A stretch of 62,467 bases of DNA, taken from positions 1-62,467 of IMG/VR virus record IMGVR_UViG_3300045115_000277; one strand, written 5' to 3'. Under the pieces are notes generated by a model. That model worked only from the letters and a program-made list of their open reading frames with translations. It was not told the origin of the DNA and did not search any database. This document shows positions 1 through 6,768 of this stretch, piece after piece (position 1 is the first letter of the stretch; each line of letters begins with the position of its first letter). This DNA is from a virus. The position numbers were made by a program, and so were the translations under genes.

Positions 1-243
1 TCATGACTGGTACAGCTTCACTTTCTTGCGCCAGTCGGAGGTGGCTTCCGCCTCCCCGGTCAGGCGTTCCAGATAAGCGTCGATTTCGGCCTGGCTCCAG
101 TGCGGGAGGTTGCCGAATGTGACAGGTGCGGGCAAACGTCCGGCGATGATCTCACGCTCCAGCTCGGCCGGTGAGAGGTCGAGATAGGCGCACACCGTGG
201 CCCTCTTCATCATGCGCGGCCATGAAGGACGATGGACACCCAT
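1..243 (-). CDS. AlpA/excisionase-like small HTH protein
   Basis: 80 residues. The middle (about residues 12-60) reads as a short winged-helix domain of the AlpA/MerR-like kind: a helix starting MKRATVCAYL, a recognition-helix segment, then the typical wing PHWSQAEIDAYLERL. Such proteins bind promoters or act as recombination directionality factors; with no integrase seen, a transcriptional role is more likely. The start at 243 overlaps the upstream stop (ATGA), which supports it over the internal double Met at 213/210. The stop codon is the first three bases of the window, so the gene is complete. Specific target unknown. Confidence 0.6.
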   Translation of the reverse strand: MGVHRPSWPRMMKRATVCAYLDLSPAELEREIIAGRLPAPVTFGNLPHWSQAEIDAYLERLTGEAEATSDWRKKVKLYQS

Positions 244-641
244 CAGGCTGGCTCATCGCATGACACGAGGGCGAGAAGGTCGGCGACAGTCACCGCCGCC
301 AGCACCGCGTTGTCGTCGACCGGTTGGCCCGTCAGCTGCTCAAGATGATGGGCGATGCGCAGCCGCGTGAAATCGGTGCCGACGATTGCCGCGCGATCAT
401 CGGTTAGCTTGACCGGCCAGCACATATGCGCGGCGACGATGATGCGCGCGGCGTGACGCTTATCGACGCCGGCGACCCACGCCTTCTCGATGAAGGACAG
501 CGGCGGGCGTTCGCCGTCGCGATTGCACTCCCGGCAGAAGCCGGGCTTCGCGCACGCGCCAGCCATCCAGCGTCCGTCGTTCTGGAGGAACTCGTGCCGC
601 ACGTCGATCCAGTCGCGTCGGATGCGGACGCCTTCACGCAT
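243..641 (-). CDS. hypothetical protein, 132 aa
   Basis: Not recognised. Start chosen at ATG 641, which overlaps the end of the upstream ASCH gene by eight bases; a longer upstream reading to 746 gives Arg/Cys-rich sequence that looks like a shadow. An N-terminal segment rich in Trp/Arg is followed by a cluster of three Cys (GACAKPGFCRECNRDG), which could bind a metal, and a helical C-terminal half. It is a middle gene of the leftward early operon, so it is probably expressed early after induction or infection. Confidence 0.6.
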   Translation of the reverse strand: MREGVRIRRDWIDVRHEFLQNDGRWMAGACAKPGFCRECNRDGERPPLSFIEKAWVAGVDKRHAARIIVAAHMCWPVKLTDDRAAIVGTDFTRLRIAHHLEQLTGQPVDDNAVLAAVTVADLLALVSCDEPA

Positions 642-1066
642 GGGCCAGCACCTCCAGCACGTCGTCGGGAAGCCGGAACAGCCCGAGCGCACCCTTGCAC
701 GGCACCGGCTGGGCAAGGGGGACGGGATTGGCGAGCCGGATGCCATAGGGACCGAAGAACCACGGGCTCTCGCTCTCCATCACCGCCCCGCCAAGCTCGA
801 TGCTGCCCACGATCGCGCCGCCAGCGTCACGCATGTCGCGCCAGCTTATGCCCGCCTCGCCCGGCTGGCCGCCGGCTGCACGAAGGCAGGCGCGGACGTG
901 CTCCCAGTCGTCCTGTACGCCGGCGAGGCTCCACCATGCGCTGGCATGAAGCCAAACACGGCCACGATGCCGCCACGGCCCGGGGGCGGTTCTCGATGTC
1001 CTTGTCGAGGTGGAGGATCGCCCACCACCACGGAGCACGGACGCTGATCGCCACTTCGGGGATCAC
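634..1066 (-). CDS. ASCH-domain protein split by a +1 frameshift
   Basis: The first part (GTG 1066 to about 986) reads ISVRAPWWWAILHLDKDIENR, the start of an ASCH domain; the rest of the domain (GPWRHRGRVWLHASAWW and onward) continues in a frame one base ahead down to the stop at 634. Skipping a single C in the run of five C (minus strand, bases 986-982) joins them into one 143-residue protein. ASCH domains are beta-barrel RNA/modified-base binding folds related to PUA. The GTG start overlaps the upstream stop (GTGA). The break could be a mutation in a homopolymer, a sequencing error, or programmed +1 slippage at CCC-C. Confidence 0.65.
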
Positions 1067-1275
1067 GGCTGTTCCCCCAGCCCAGCGGGTGCATAGACCG
1101 GAAACGCCTCCACCTTTCGCCAGCTGTTGGTCTGACGATCCGCCGCAGCCAATGCAGTTGCCTCCGACATGAACACCTGCCCGCAGAGGACCCGATACTC
1201 GCCGTATTGACGGGCCGATCGCGTATGCGCAGCTCGCGCTGCACGAAGCATCCAGGCGATGGGCTGATCGTTCAC
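1063..1275 (-). CDS. small hypothetical phage protein, 70 aa
   Basis: Starts with GTG at 1275, overlapping the upstream MarR-like stop by four bases (GTGA), and ends overlapping the ASCH start in the same way. The pattern YRVLCGQVFMSEATALAAADR followed by a Trp and ending near FPVYAPA resembles the many small phage proteins of unknown function that close with a VPLYA-like strand. No catalytic motif is visible; the function is unknown. Confidence 0.6.
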   Translation of the reverse strand: MNDQPIAWMLRAARAAHTRSARQYGEYRVLCGQVFMSEATALAAADRQTNSWRKVEAFPVYAPAGLGEQP

Positions 1276-1565
1276 GCCGCACCCCCGATCGCCGACCGAA
1301 ACGCCCGGCCAGCGTCGGTCACATGAATGAACCGCTCGCGCTTGTCCTCGCCGCGGCGACGCTCGACAAAGCCGTGCTCCTCCAGCGTGCCGAGTGCGCG
1401 CGAGACGACGGGCTTGGACACCTTCAAGCTGTGCGCCATCTCGCGCACCTTGAGCGGCTCGTCGTGCTTCATCGCCACGCCCATGATCGCGAGCTGGCGC
1501 GTCGTCAGTTCGAGGTAGGAAGGCGACGTGACGAACGCCACCGCCTGGTCAATCAGGTCAGCCAT
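1272..1565 (-). CDS. MarR-like winged-helix regulator
   Basis: 97 residues from ATG 1565 (an upstream extension to 1640 is shadow-like). The order LTTRQLAIMGVAM, then PLKVREMAHSLKVSKPVVSR (scaffold and recognition helices), LGTLEEHGFVERR and a DKRERFIHVTDAG wing is the MarR winged helix-turn-helix layout. It is shorter than a typical MarR (about 140), with reduced dimerisation helices. It probably binds a promoter in this phage or the host; the ligand is unknown. It overlaps the stop of the gene downstream and the end of the sulfotransferase gene, so it is part of one translationally coupled operon. Confidence 0.75.
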   Translation of the reverse strand: MADLIDQAVAFVTSPSYLELTTRQLAIMGVAMKHDEPLKVREMAHSLKVSKPVVSRALGTLEEHGFVERRRGEDKRERFIHVTDAGRAFRSAIGGAA

Positions 1566-2142
1566 GGTGGATAAGCTCCAGTTCGAGCATGTAGGGGAGA
1601 CAGGTCGGCGGCCGGCGGCGCACGCAGCGCACCATTGCATCGACGCTGATCCACTCGGCGGGAGAGCGCCGGATATGTGCCGCGATGGCGATGGCCGCCC
1701 CGAGGGGATCGTGGATGATGTTTTCGAACGACAGGTTCAGGAACCGCCCGTCGCCGATTCGCGCGACCGCCTGCCGCGCCCGTCCGGTGTCCTGACGGAC
1801 GCTATGCTCCATCGCACGACGCGCGGCGCGGTCGTTGCGCGTACCCAGCAGCTTCAACATGCTTTTCGCCTGCTCGGCCGGGTGGCGCGATAGAAAAATG
1901 GTCCGATACTCCAGCCCTATCGGCGGCGCGTGCAGGTGTGGATCGAGCAGCTTAACCGCCCGGCCCTTCGCCGCCGCGTAGAACTCGCGCTGCGCATCGA
2001 GAGCGGGCAAGCGCAACGTCATCGCGTCTTCGAATGCAGGGTAGACGCCCACAGTCGGCACGCCGGCGGCGGCGAGCATCTGCATGACCAGCGACGAGCC
2101 ACAGCGGCCGAGTCCCGCGACGAGGATGGTCGGCTCAGTCAT
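1558..2142 (-). CDS. sulfotransferase family protein
   Basis: 194 residues. Residues 6-17 carry the P-loop-like 5'-phosphosulfate binding segment ILVAGLGRCGSS; residues 84-94 give the 3'-phosphate loop LSRHPAEQAKS, with Arg86 and Ser94 spaced by eight as in known sulfotransferases. Expected activity: transfer of sulfate from PAPS to a hydroxyl or amine of a carbohydrate, lipid or nucleoside; the acceptor cannot be told. Shorter than most members (about 250), so the acceptor-binding part is reduced. Interesting next to the PAPS-reductase-family gene at the other window end. Overlaps both neighbours. Confidence 0.75.
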   Translation of the reverse strand: MTEPTILVAGLGRCGSSLVMQMLAAAGVPTVGVYPAFEDAMTLRLPALDAQREFYAAAKGRAVKLLDPHLHAPPIGLEYRTIFLSRHPAEQAKSMLKLLGTRNDRAARRAMEHSVRQDTGRARQAVARIGDGRFLNLSFENIIHDPLGAAIAIAAHIRRSPAEWISVDAMVRCVRRRPPTCLPYMLELELIHHG

Positions 2143-2341
2143 GGGCCAGCACCGGGCGTTCGTGCGCGCACTTGGGGCACGCGGCGCGCTTCATCAGCAT
2201 CGCGACCCTTTCAATCTGCATAGGCAGGTAGGCGACGATCCAGACGTGGCGGCAGGCGTCGTCACCACATCGCGCCATGACGACGTTCGGCTCCTGCGGC
2301 TGGGGCGCGCCGACGAGGTGGAGGTTGAGCGCGTCAGGCAC
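2135..2341 (-). CDS. small zinc-ribbon-like protein
   Basis: 68 residues from GTG 2341, which has a GAGGGG ribosome site just upstream and overlaps the upstream 56-residue gene by eight bases. A pair CGDDAC and a pair CPKC about 30 residues apart form a possible four-Cys zinc ribbon. Such miniature proteins are common in phage early operons; no function can be assigned. A later start at the Met before ARCGDD would retain the zinc ribbon. Confidence 0.55.
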   Translation of the reverse strand: MPDALNLHLVGAPQPQEPNVVMARCGDDACRHVWIVAYLPMQIERVAMLMKRAACPKCAHERPVLAHD

Positions 2342-2504
2342 GCCGTTTCCCCTCAACGCGGCCCAGGCAGAACTCGAAGAACAGACCGAGCCATTCAATC
2401 GCGACAGACCAGCCAACAACTTCGTTCTTGATGGATTCGGGTTCGCTTAGCGAACCGCCTCCCCATGACCCGACGCTGACGCGCGGCAGTAAGCTGATCA
2501 GCAT
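2334..2504 (-). CDS. small hypothetical protein, 56 aa
   Basis: Reading from ATG 2504 to TGA 2336-2334 gives a 56-residue protein ending WLGLFFEFCLGRVEGKRRA. A tail of this type (amphipathic strand plus basic end) is frequent among tiny phage proteins. The start overlaps the DUF551 stop by seven bases and its stop overlaps the next start by eight, so it fills what would otherwise be a hole in a chain of overlapping genes. A perfect 8-bp inverted repeat (2440-2456) lies in its coding sequence. Confidence 0.55.
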   Translation of the reverse strand: MLISLLPRVSVGSWGGGSLSEPESIKNEVVGWSVAIEWLGLFFEFCLGRVEGKRRA

Positions 2505-2821
2505 GGTTGGTCCTCCGGCATGACCGGCATGTGGGTCCAGCCGATGTGCGTCACGAACTCGTCGGAGATCGGCTCGAACGTCACGTCGCCGTCGCGACCT
2601 TCATAACGCTCGAACCAGCCCGTCACGCAGCCGCTGGGATCATTCGCCCAGTCGGGGCGATCGTCGTCCTCCCATATGAGTTCGACGCGCTTGAGATAGT
2701 AGATTTCGCCGCTTGAGCGGACGCGAAGGGCGTCATTGCTCTCCCAGCAGGCGAGGACGCGCATTTCGACGCCTTCGTCAGCTTCGGGCGCTTGGCTCAT
2801 CGGATACCAATTGAGGCTCAT
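2498..2821 (-). CDS. DUF551-domain protein
   Basis: 107 residues from ATG 2821 (ATGA overlap with the J-domain gene). It opens with NWYPMSQAPEADEG and ends near GWTHMPVMPEDQPC, the start and end signature of DUF551 phage proteins (WYPMSEAP ... THWMPLPEPP). The family has no established biochemical role. A second, shorter DUF551-like gene is at 50251-50463, behind an SOS box. Confidence 0.75.
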   Translation of the reverse strand: MSLNWYPMSQAPEADEGVEMRVLACWESNDALRVRSSGEIYYLKRVELIWEDDDRPDWANDPSGCVTGWFERYEGRDGDVTFEPISDEFVTHIGWTHMPVMPEDQPC

Positions 2822-3390
2822 TGGTGGCCCGCCAGTCCGGCGTCGCGCGCGGCATTGACGCGAGCCATCGCTTCCTGCGTGCCCCCTTTGTCGGGGTGCA
2901 CCCGCTGCGCCAGGCGCAGATAGGCGTCGGTAATCTCGCCGCGTGTCGCGTTCGCGCTCACGCCCAGCACCGTGTGCCACGCCTCCGGCGCAGGCAACGC
3001 AACGAACCCTTTGAACGTCTGGCGCACGATGTGCAGCCCGCCATGCCGCATCTCCGTCCGGCGCGCTTCAAGGATGTGGTAGATCGCCTGGAGGTTGTCC
3101 TCCGGCTTCGGGTAGCGGTCGACAGCGATGCAGCGCTGCTCGCCATCCCACATGAACCAGGCCGCGACGCCGGTGTCCTTGGCTGGGGTGAGGTCCAGAC
3201 CTCCCACATTGGACGACAGCACAATGTCCGTCACCGCCTTGCCGCTTTCTCGGCCGAACGCCTGCAACGCCGACTTGACGTTCTTGAGGGCCGCCGACAG
3301 CGACGTCTTGAACTGCGACGAGACCTTCGTCTGCGTGCGCGGCTGGGTGTCAGGCCAATGCAGCGGGTATGGCGGGATAGATGCAGCCAT
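2818..3390 (-). CDS. J-domain (DnaJ-like) protein
   Basis: 190 residues. The C-terminal part (about residues 137-186) is a J domain: WHTVLGVSANATRGEITDAY, then LAQRVHPDKGG with the HPD motif at residues 165-167. The N-terminal 130 residues are a conserved phage region without known fold. J domains recruit and stimulate Hsp70 (host DnaK); a phage J protein may redirect DnaK to replication or repressor complexes. ATG 3390 has a good AAGGA ribosome site. It follows a 96-base gap containing an inverted repeat, so it may be separately tuned within the operon. Confidence 0.85.
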   Translation of the reverse strand: MAASIPPYPLHWPDTQPRTQTKVSSQFKTSLSAALKNVKSALQAFGRESGKAVTDIVLSSNVGGLDLTPAKDTGVAAWFMWDGEQRCIAVDRYPKPEDNLQAIYHILEARRTEMRHGGLHIVRQTFKGFVALPAPEAWHTVLGVSANATRGEITDAYLRLAQRVHPDKGGTQEAMARVNAARDAGLAGHQ

Positions 3391-3406
3391 CGGAAATCCT
3401 TGGGTA

Positions 3407-3437
3407 GCGGTCCGACCCGCCTCGAAGGCCGGACCGC
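3407..3437. repeat. inverted repeat in operon gap
   Basis: GCGGTCCG at 3407-3414 pairs with CGGACCGC at 3430-3437 (8 bp, 15-base loop). It lies in the only sizeable gap inside the leftward operon, 16 bases upstream of the J-domain start. There is no following T run on either strand, so an attenuator or protein site is as likely as a terminator. Confidence 0.4.
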
Positions 3438-3486
3438 AGCGGGGGTGAGCGACGCCGTGCAGGGCGCCCGAGGCTCGGGGGGCTCG

Positions 3487-3783
3487 TTAGTTCATCGTCT
3501 CGACGGGATCGCCAATGGCGGCCAACTGGCGGAGATTGCGAGAGAGCAGCGTGATAAATGCCTGCGCCTCGTCTGCGTCGATCCGGGCGAAGAGAGCATC
3601 ACCGCCCTTGGCGTGGAGCGACAGGAACAGCATCGGCTCGCCGCCCACAACGTCGTGGCCGACGCCGATCGCGCCGCCCAGCTGCTCGACATCCGTTGAT
3701 CGGATCGGTTCGACCCGGTCCGGCTTCATCGTCTCGCAAGCCATCAGCGCCATGACCGGGTGCGATATATGGGTGCCGCTCAT
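3487..3783 (-). CDS. hypothetical protein, 98 aa
   Basis: Unrecognised acidic protein. The Met-rich start is followed by a region GGEPMLFLSLHAKGGDALFA and a helix with DADEAQAFITLLSRNL. It overlaps the small gene upstream (ATGA at 3783-3780), showing that it belongs to the leftward operon. Nothing in the sequence gives a function. Confidence 0.6.
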   Translation of the reverse strand: MSGTHISHPVMALMACETMKPDRVEPIRSTDVEQLGGAIGVGHDVVGGEPMLFLSLHAKGGDALFARIDADEAQAFITLLSRNLRQLAAIGDPVETMN

Positions 3784-3917
3784 CGGCGCTTCCTTTCCGG
3801 CTGGGCGATCGATTCAGGCAGCGGCTTGCGCCGATCCGCCTCCACATGGACGCGGCCCCAGTGCGCGCGACCCAAGGTCGGCACGGGCGCGAGCTCCTTG
3901 AAACGCTGCGCGATCAT
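3780..3917 (-). CDS. small hypothetical basic protein, 45 aa
   Basis: 45 residues from ATG 3917, overlapping the Rad52-like stop (ATGA) and the next start (ATGA). Begins MIAQRFKELAPVPTLGRAHW and is rich in Arg/Lys at its end. Its position directly after the annealase suggests an accessory role in recombination or nucleic-acid binding, but this is inference from context only. Confidence 0.5.
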   Translation of the reverse strand: MIAQRFKELAPVPTLGRAHWGRVHVEADRRKPLPESIAQPERKRR

Positions 3918-4678
3918 AGCCCCGCCTCGTGCTTGAGCCGGTCGCGCTCCGCCATGACGAACGGACGCCACAGTTCGGGAACGCCGCGCCAGTGGTCCGA
4001 CCAGAACTGTTCCGCCGTGCCCGCCATCATCGCCTTGGGCAGGCCGTCGAGAAGCTCCTTCACGACGAGCGGCTTGCGGAACGCCGGGGCGAGGCCGAGC
4101 GTCATCGGCGGCTCTTGCGGCGGGGGCAGAAGTTCCTGCGCGCGCCGGCCGGCAACCTGCGTAGGAGCGGGATCGGGTGTCATACCCATTCTCGTGAACA
4201 GTTCCCGCATTGCGCGCTCCAGCTCGCCGATGCCGGCCGGCGTCCAGCGCTTCCAGATCGGCTTGCCGTTGCGCAGCTGGATTTCACCGTCCCGCCGCAC
4301 GACTTCGCACTGGGCCCAGATCGACGGCAGGCCATAGAGATAACGCCCGATCCCCCACATGACCGCCGCGCGCTTGAAGGCATCGGACAGGCCGCCCTTC
4401 TCGCCTTCCATGGCCGTGGAGCCAGCGCCGTCGCTCTTGGCGGTCCAGCGCGTGCCCATGTCGATCGATATGGTGGCGATCACGCGCCCGCTGGCCGTCT
4501 CGGCAAAACTGCTTTCCCAGCCGGCCGGCCCGCACACATCGTCGAGCCGGTTCTGCACGGCGCGGGACGTGATGTAGCAGAGCGCCATCGCGCGCTGCCC
4601 GTCACGGGACACCTGCTGGGCTCGCCAGCTATGTTCGCTGGGCGCGAAAGGCGCGCGAAGGGCGTCGAGGTCAACCAC
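3914..4678 (-). CDS. Rad52/22-type single-strand annealing protein
   Basis: 254 residues from GTG 4678. The central segment (about residues 80-120) MEGEKGGLSDAFKRAAVMWG followed by IGRYLYGLP is the hallmark of the Rad52/Rad22 superfamily of phage annealases. It should coat single-stranded DNA and anneal complementary strands in recombination-dependent replication. The C-terminal 100 residues are a variable tail probably contacting partners. The start overlaps the preceding stop by eight bases. No matching exonuclease gene is obvious nearby; the DUF1064 protein at 8682-9119 is one nuclease candidate. Confidence 0.9.
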   Translation of the reverse strand: MVDLDALRAPFAPSEHSWRAQQVSRDGQRAMALCYITSRAVQNRLDDVCGPAGWESSFAETASGRVIATISIDMGTRWTAKSDGAGSTAMEGEKGGLSDAFKRAAVMWGIGRYLYGLPSIWAQCEVVRRDGEIQLRNGKPIWKRWTPAGIGELERAMRELFTRMGMTPDPAPTQVAGRRAQELLPPPQEPPMTLGLAPAFRKPLVVKELLDGLPKAMMAGTAEQFWSDHWRGVPELWRPFVMAERDRLKHEAGL

Positions 4679-4880
4679 GGCTGTCCGCCCACTTTGCGAG
4701 CGCGTCCAGCGCCTGTTCGCGCGCGCCGCCCTCCGACACCGACAAGCCTTCACCGTCCGCCAGCTTAGCGTCCACGGTCGCGGACATCAGGCGATCGAGA
4801 GCGCGGGCGAGAGTGGTTGCGACATCGCCGCCGACCGCCACCGGCCGGGGCTCCATCAGAAGCTGTTGCACGGCGCTCAT
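4671..4880 (-). CDS. hypothetical protein, 69 aa
   Basis: 69 residues from ATG 4880 (ATGA overlap with the gene upstream). Helical, Ala/Leu-rich sequence with the motif ATTLARALDRLM; no known domain recognised. It immediately precedes and overlaps the annealase gene, so it may be an accessory recombination protein. Upstream extension to 5066 is Arg/Gly-rich shadow. Confidence 0.55.
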   Translation of the reverse strand: MSAVQQLLMEPRPVAVGGDVATTLARALDRLMSATVDAKLADGEGLSVSEGGAREQALDALAKWADSRG

Positions 4881-5314
4881 AGCGGCAGGCTCTTTGCGAC
4901 GGCGTAGAGCATCAGGAAGAAGCAGACCCCGCCCATACCGACCATCACCGCCTCGTGCCAAAGCTGATTGTGCCAGAGTTTCGACACCATGCGGGCGCGA
5001 TATTCGGGTGTGCCGATCACGAAAGCAGGCGTCGCCTTCGCCTGGCTCAGATACTCTTCGACCCAATCAACCGCATCGTCGTGGTCGGCCGGCATCCCGA
5101 AGGTGCGCGCAAGGCCTTCCAGCCGGCGATATGCTTCGCAGAAGGCGATGATCTCACGCGACGTGGACACCTGTCCGATCGCGGTAATGTCGAGCCAGTG
5201 CTGTTCCAGGCGGAGGATGGCCGCCCGGCCGGTCGTAGAACGCCACGGCGAAGCGGGCGGCACGACGGTGCGGGCTTCGGCGGGCAGAGCGTCAGATGGT
5301 GCAAGCGAGGACAT
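4877..5314 (-). CDS. hypothetical membrane-anchored protein
   Basis: 145 residues, first gene of the leftward early operon, with a good GGGAGG ribosome site and promoter PL immediately upstream. Residues 30-110 are a soluble helical domain; the last 25 residues (AVMVGMGGVCFFLMLYAVAK) form a C-terminal transmembrane helix, so the protein is likely tail-anchored in the inner membrane facing the cytoplasm. First-gene position resembles host-takeover or exclusion genes of other temperate phages; no homologous family recognised. Confidence 0.65.
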   Translation of the reverse strand: MSSLAPSDALPAEARTVVPPASPWRSTTGRAAILRLEQHWLDITAIGQVSTSREIIAFCEAYRRLEGLARTFGMPADHDDAVDWVEEYLSQAKATPAFVIGTPEYRARMVSKLWHNQLWHEAVMVGMGGVCFFLMLYAVAKSLPL

Positions 5315-5341
5315 GCGTCCCTCCCGGTGGTTACGGGAAGG

Positions 5342-5370
5342 ATATTTACAATCCGTTTGTAGCTAGTCAA
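5342..5370 (-). promoter_or_regulatory. promoter PL (leftward early)
   Basis: On the minus strand TTGACT (5370-5365), 17 bases, then AAATAT (5347-5342; TAAATA is an alternative with 16-base spacing). It sits 28 bases upstream of the 5314 start and is covered by two operator copies, one in the spacer and one over the -35 edge, exactly the arrangement needed for repression in the lysogen. Confidence 0.7.
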
Positions 5371-5382
5371 CAACCAATTTGT
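5348..5382. promoter_or_regulatory. left operator cluster (two ACAA-N5-TTGT sites)
   Basis: Two dyad sites: ACAATCCGTTTGT (5348-5360, extended by flanking T and A to a 15-base palindrome) and ACAACCAATTTGT (5370-5382). Their centres are 22 bp apart, two helical turns, allowing cooperative repressor binding. The same dyad occurs three times at 6347-6405. Confidence 0.75.
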
Positions 5383-5398
5383 GGATTGCTGGCTTAGT

Positions 5399-5632
5399 TC
5401 ACACCCAACCGGATCCATTGTGTTTGGCACGCCAATAGCGCGCTTTGTTTCTGGCGTCCGACAGAAAGACGATGAAGAGGATCAGCCACGCCAGCAGCGA
5501 GACACCAAATAGGGGCCCGAGCTCGATCGCGCGATGGAAGAGCACTTCCGTCAGAACCAGCGCGTATAGTGCCAGCGTCCAACGCAAGGTGCGTTTGAAA
5601 GCCCAAGCAACATATCCGAGATTGTAGCCCAT
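5399..5632 (-). CDS. small inner-membrane protein next to repressor
   Basis: 77 residues from ATG 5632, with ribosome site GGGAGG ten bases downstream of the repressor stop. Two hydrophobic segments (about residues 16-33 and 37-57: FGVSLLAWLILFIVFLSDA) predict a two-helix membrane protein with a basic C-terminus. It lies in the same transcript as the repressor and would therefore be made in lysogens; superinfection exclusion or immunity is the natural guess, but only from position. Confidence 0.65.
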   Translation of the reverse strand: MGYNLGYVAWAFKRTLRWTLALYALVLTEVLFHRAIELGPLFGVSLLAWLILFIVFLSDARNKARYWRAKHNGSGWV

Positions 5633-5642
5633 ACCTGCCTCC

Positions 5643-6335
5643 CTACTGCACCTTACGCCCATACCAGATCACACGCCCGACCAGACTTACTTCGTCGAGC
5701 AGACGCTCCACTGGGGGGTAAAGATCGGCGTTCTTGCTGACCAGCCGAACACGTGGCGGGTCGCTGTTGTGCACACGCTCAACATATTTCACGACGTGAC
5801 CGTCAACGTCCCACAAGCAAAAAGGGCCGGGCTGAGCCAAGGACTTCCGCCGCGTATCGACCAGTATCTGATCGCCGCCCTCAAAATCCGGTTCCATGGA
5901 GTTGCCCTCCGCCACCATGGCTAAGAGCGACGCGGCCGGAGCGCGCAATTCACGCTCGATCAGGTCGCGCGACATCGAGACGTAACCCTCGTCGCCGTCA
6001 CCCGTACCGCCGGCCCCCATTCCTGCGAAAGTGGGGAGCAGGCGGATCAGCACGCCGGCATCGGTTGTCGCGACCGAGAGGTACGGGTCTTCGCCGGTGC
6101 CCTCATCGGCGTCTTCCAGCGCCATCGCGATAAAGCGGACCCACGACGGCTTACGCTTCGTGTTTCCCTGCTCGAACTTGGAAATGACCTGCTGCGAGAC
6201 GCGCACAGTATCCCCATGCTCGGCAGCCAAGCCGTTGATGCGCGTTGCTAGATCGCTGGCAGACCAGCCCCGCGTGGTGCGCTCTGTCTTACACCAGAGC
6301 CCAGCCGCGCCAGGGTCTTCGGGTTCTCCATTCAT
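5643..6335 (-). CDS. phage repressor, HTH plus S24 (LexA-like) domain
   Basis: 230 residues. Residues 23-60 form a helix-turn-helix (GWSASDLATRI ... VSQQVISKFEQG); residues 130-230 are an S24 peptidase-like domain with the nucleophile in EGNSMEPDF (Ser146) and the general base Lys183 in HVVKYVERV. This is the CI/LexA type that cleaves itself when RecA is activated. It should bind the ACAA-N5-TTGT dyads at 5348-5382 and 6347-6405, closing both early promoters. Divergent from the Cro-like gene, with 83 bases between starts. Confidence 0.92.
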   Translation of the reverse strand: MNGEPEDPGAAGLWCKTERTTRGWSASDLATRINGLAAEHGDTVRVSQQVISKFEQGNTKRKPSWVRFIAMALEDADEGTGEDPYLSVATTDAGVLIRLLPTFAGMGAGGTGDGDEGYVSMSRDLIERELRAPAASLLAMVAEGNSMEPDFEGGDQILVDTRRKSLAQPGPFCLWDVDGHVVKYVERVHNSDPPRVRLVSKNADLYPPVERLLDEVSLVGRVIWYGRKVQ

Positions 6336-6346
6336 CGGACAAGCCT

Positions 6347-6405
6347 ACAAAACTTTTGGAATAGGAACTGCTACAAATGGGTTGTTATCGTGACAAACCA
6401 GTTGT
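6347..6405. promoter_or_regulatory. right operator cluster (three dyads)
   Basis: Three copies of the dyad between repressor and Cro-like genes: ACAAAACTTTTGG (6347-6359, one mismatch), ACAAATGGGTTGT (6373-6385) and ACAAACCAGTTGT (6393-6405), centre spacings 26 and 20 bp. With the two left copies this gives five sites of one consensus, a lambda-like OR/OL layout. I could not define the rightward promoter PR convincingly in the overlap. Confidence 0.75.
6368..6396 (-). promoter_or_regulatory. possible repressor promoter (PRM)
   Basis: Minus strand TTGTCA (6396-6391), 17 bases, TAGCAG (6373-6368), ending 33 bases before the repressor start. The -10 is poor, as expected for a maintenance promoter needing activation, and operator copies two and three overlap it. 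Weak call. Confidence 0.35.
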
Positions 6406-6418
6406 AACGTCCAAGACC

Positions 6419-6679
6419 ATGTCCGACTTCACGCTAGAGCGCGCCCTCAATGCTGAGCCCTTTTTGGGCAACCAAACCAAATTTGCATCGGCGATCGGCA
6501 CGTCTCAACAGAACATCTCGAACTGGCTGAAGGCTCGTAAGCGCCTGCCCGGTGAATTTGTCCTGCGAGCCGAAGAAGTGACAGGGATCAGCCGCCATGT
6601 TTGGCGGCCGGACCTTTACCCCCTCGCAGATGCAGCGCGACCTTGCACCGCATCAGAGGGGGCTTGTCCAGCGAATTAA
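6419..6679 (+). CDS. YdaS/Cro-like HTH antirepressor
   Basis: 86 residues from ATG 6419. Residues 8-60 read ALNAEPFLGNQTKFASAIGT then SQQNISNWLKARKRLPGE and VLRAEEVTGISRHVWRPDLY, the YdaS-type HTH fold that serves as Cro in many temperate phages. Divergent to the repressor and first gene of the rightward operon, it should compete for the same operators and favour lytic growth. The C-terminal 25 residues are a variable tail. Confidence 0.85.
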   Translation: MSDFTLERALNAEPFLGNQTKFASAIGTSQQNISNWLKARKRLPGEFVLRAEEVTGISRHVWRPDLYPLADAARPCTASEGACPAN

Positions 6680-6768
6680 TCACGGTTCGCTGAATTTCGG
6701 TTGGTTGGTCTGCCGCATCGTCTTGTGCGGCCGCCATTTCGCGCGCGTTGGGCCGGGGGAGACTGGGC

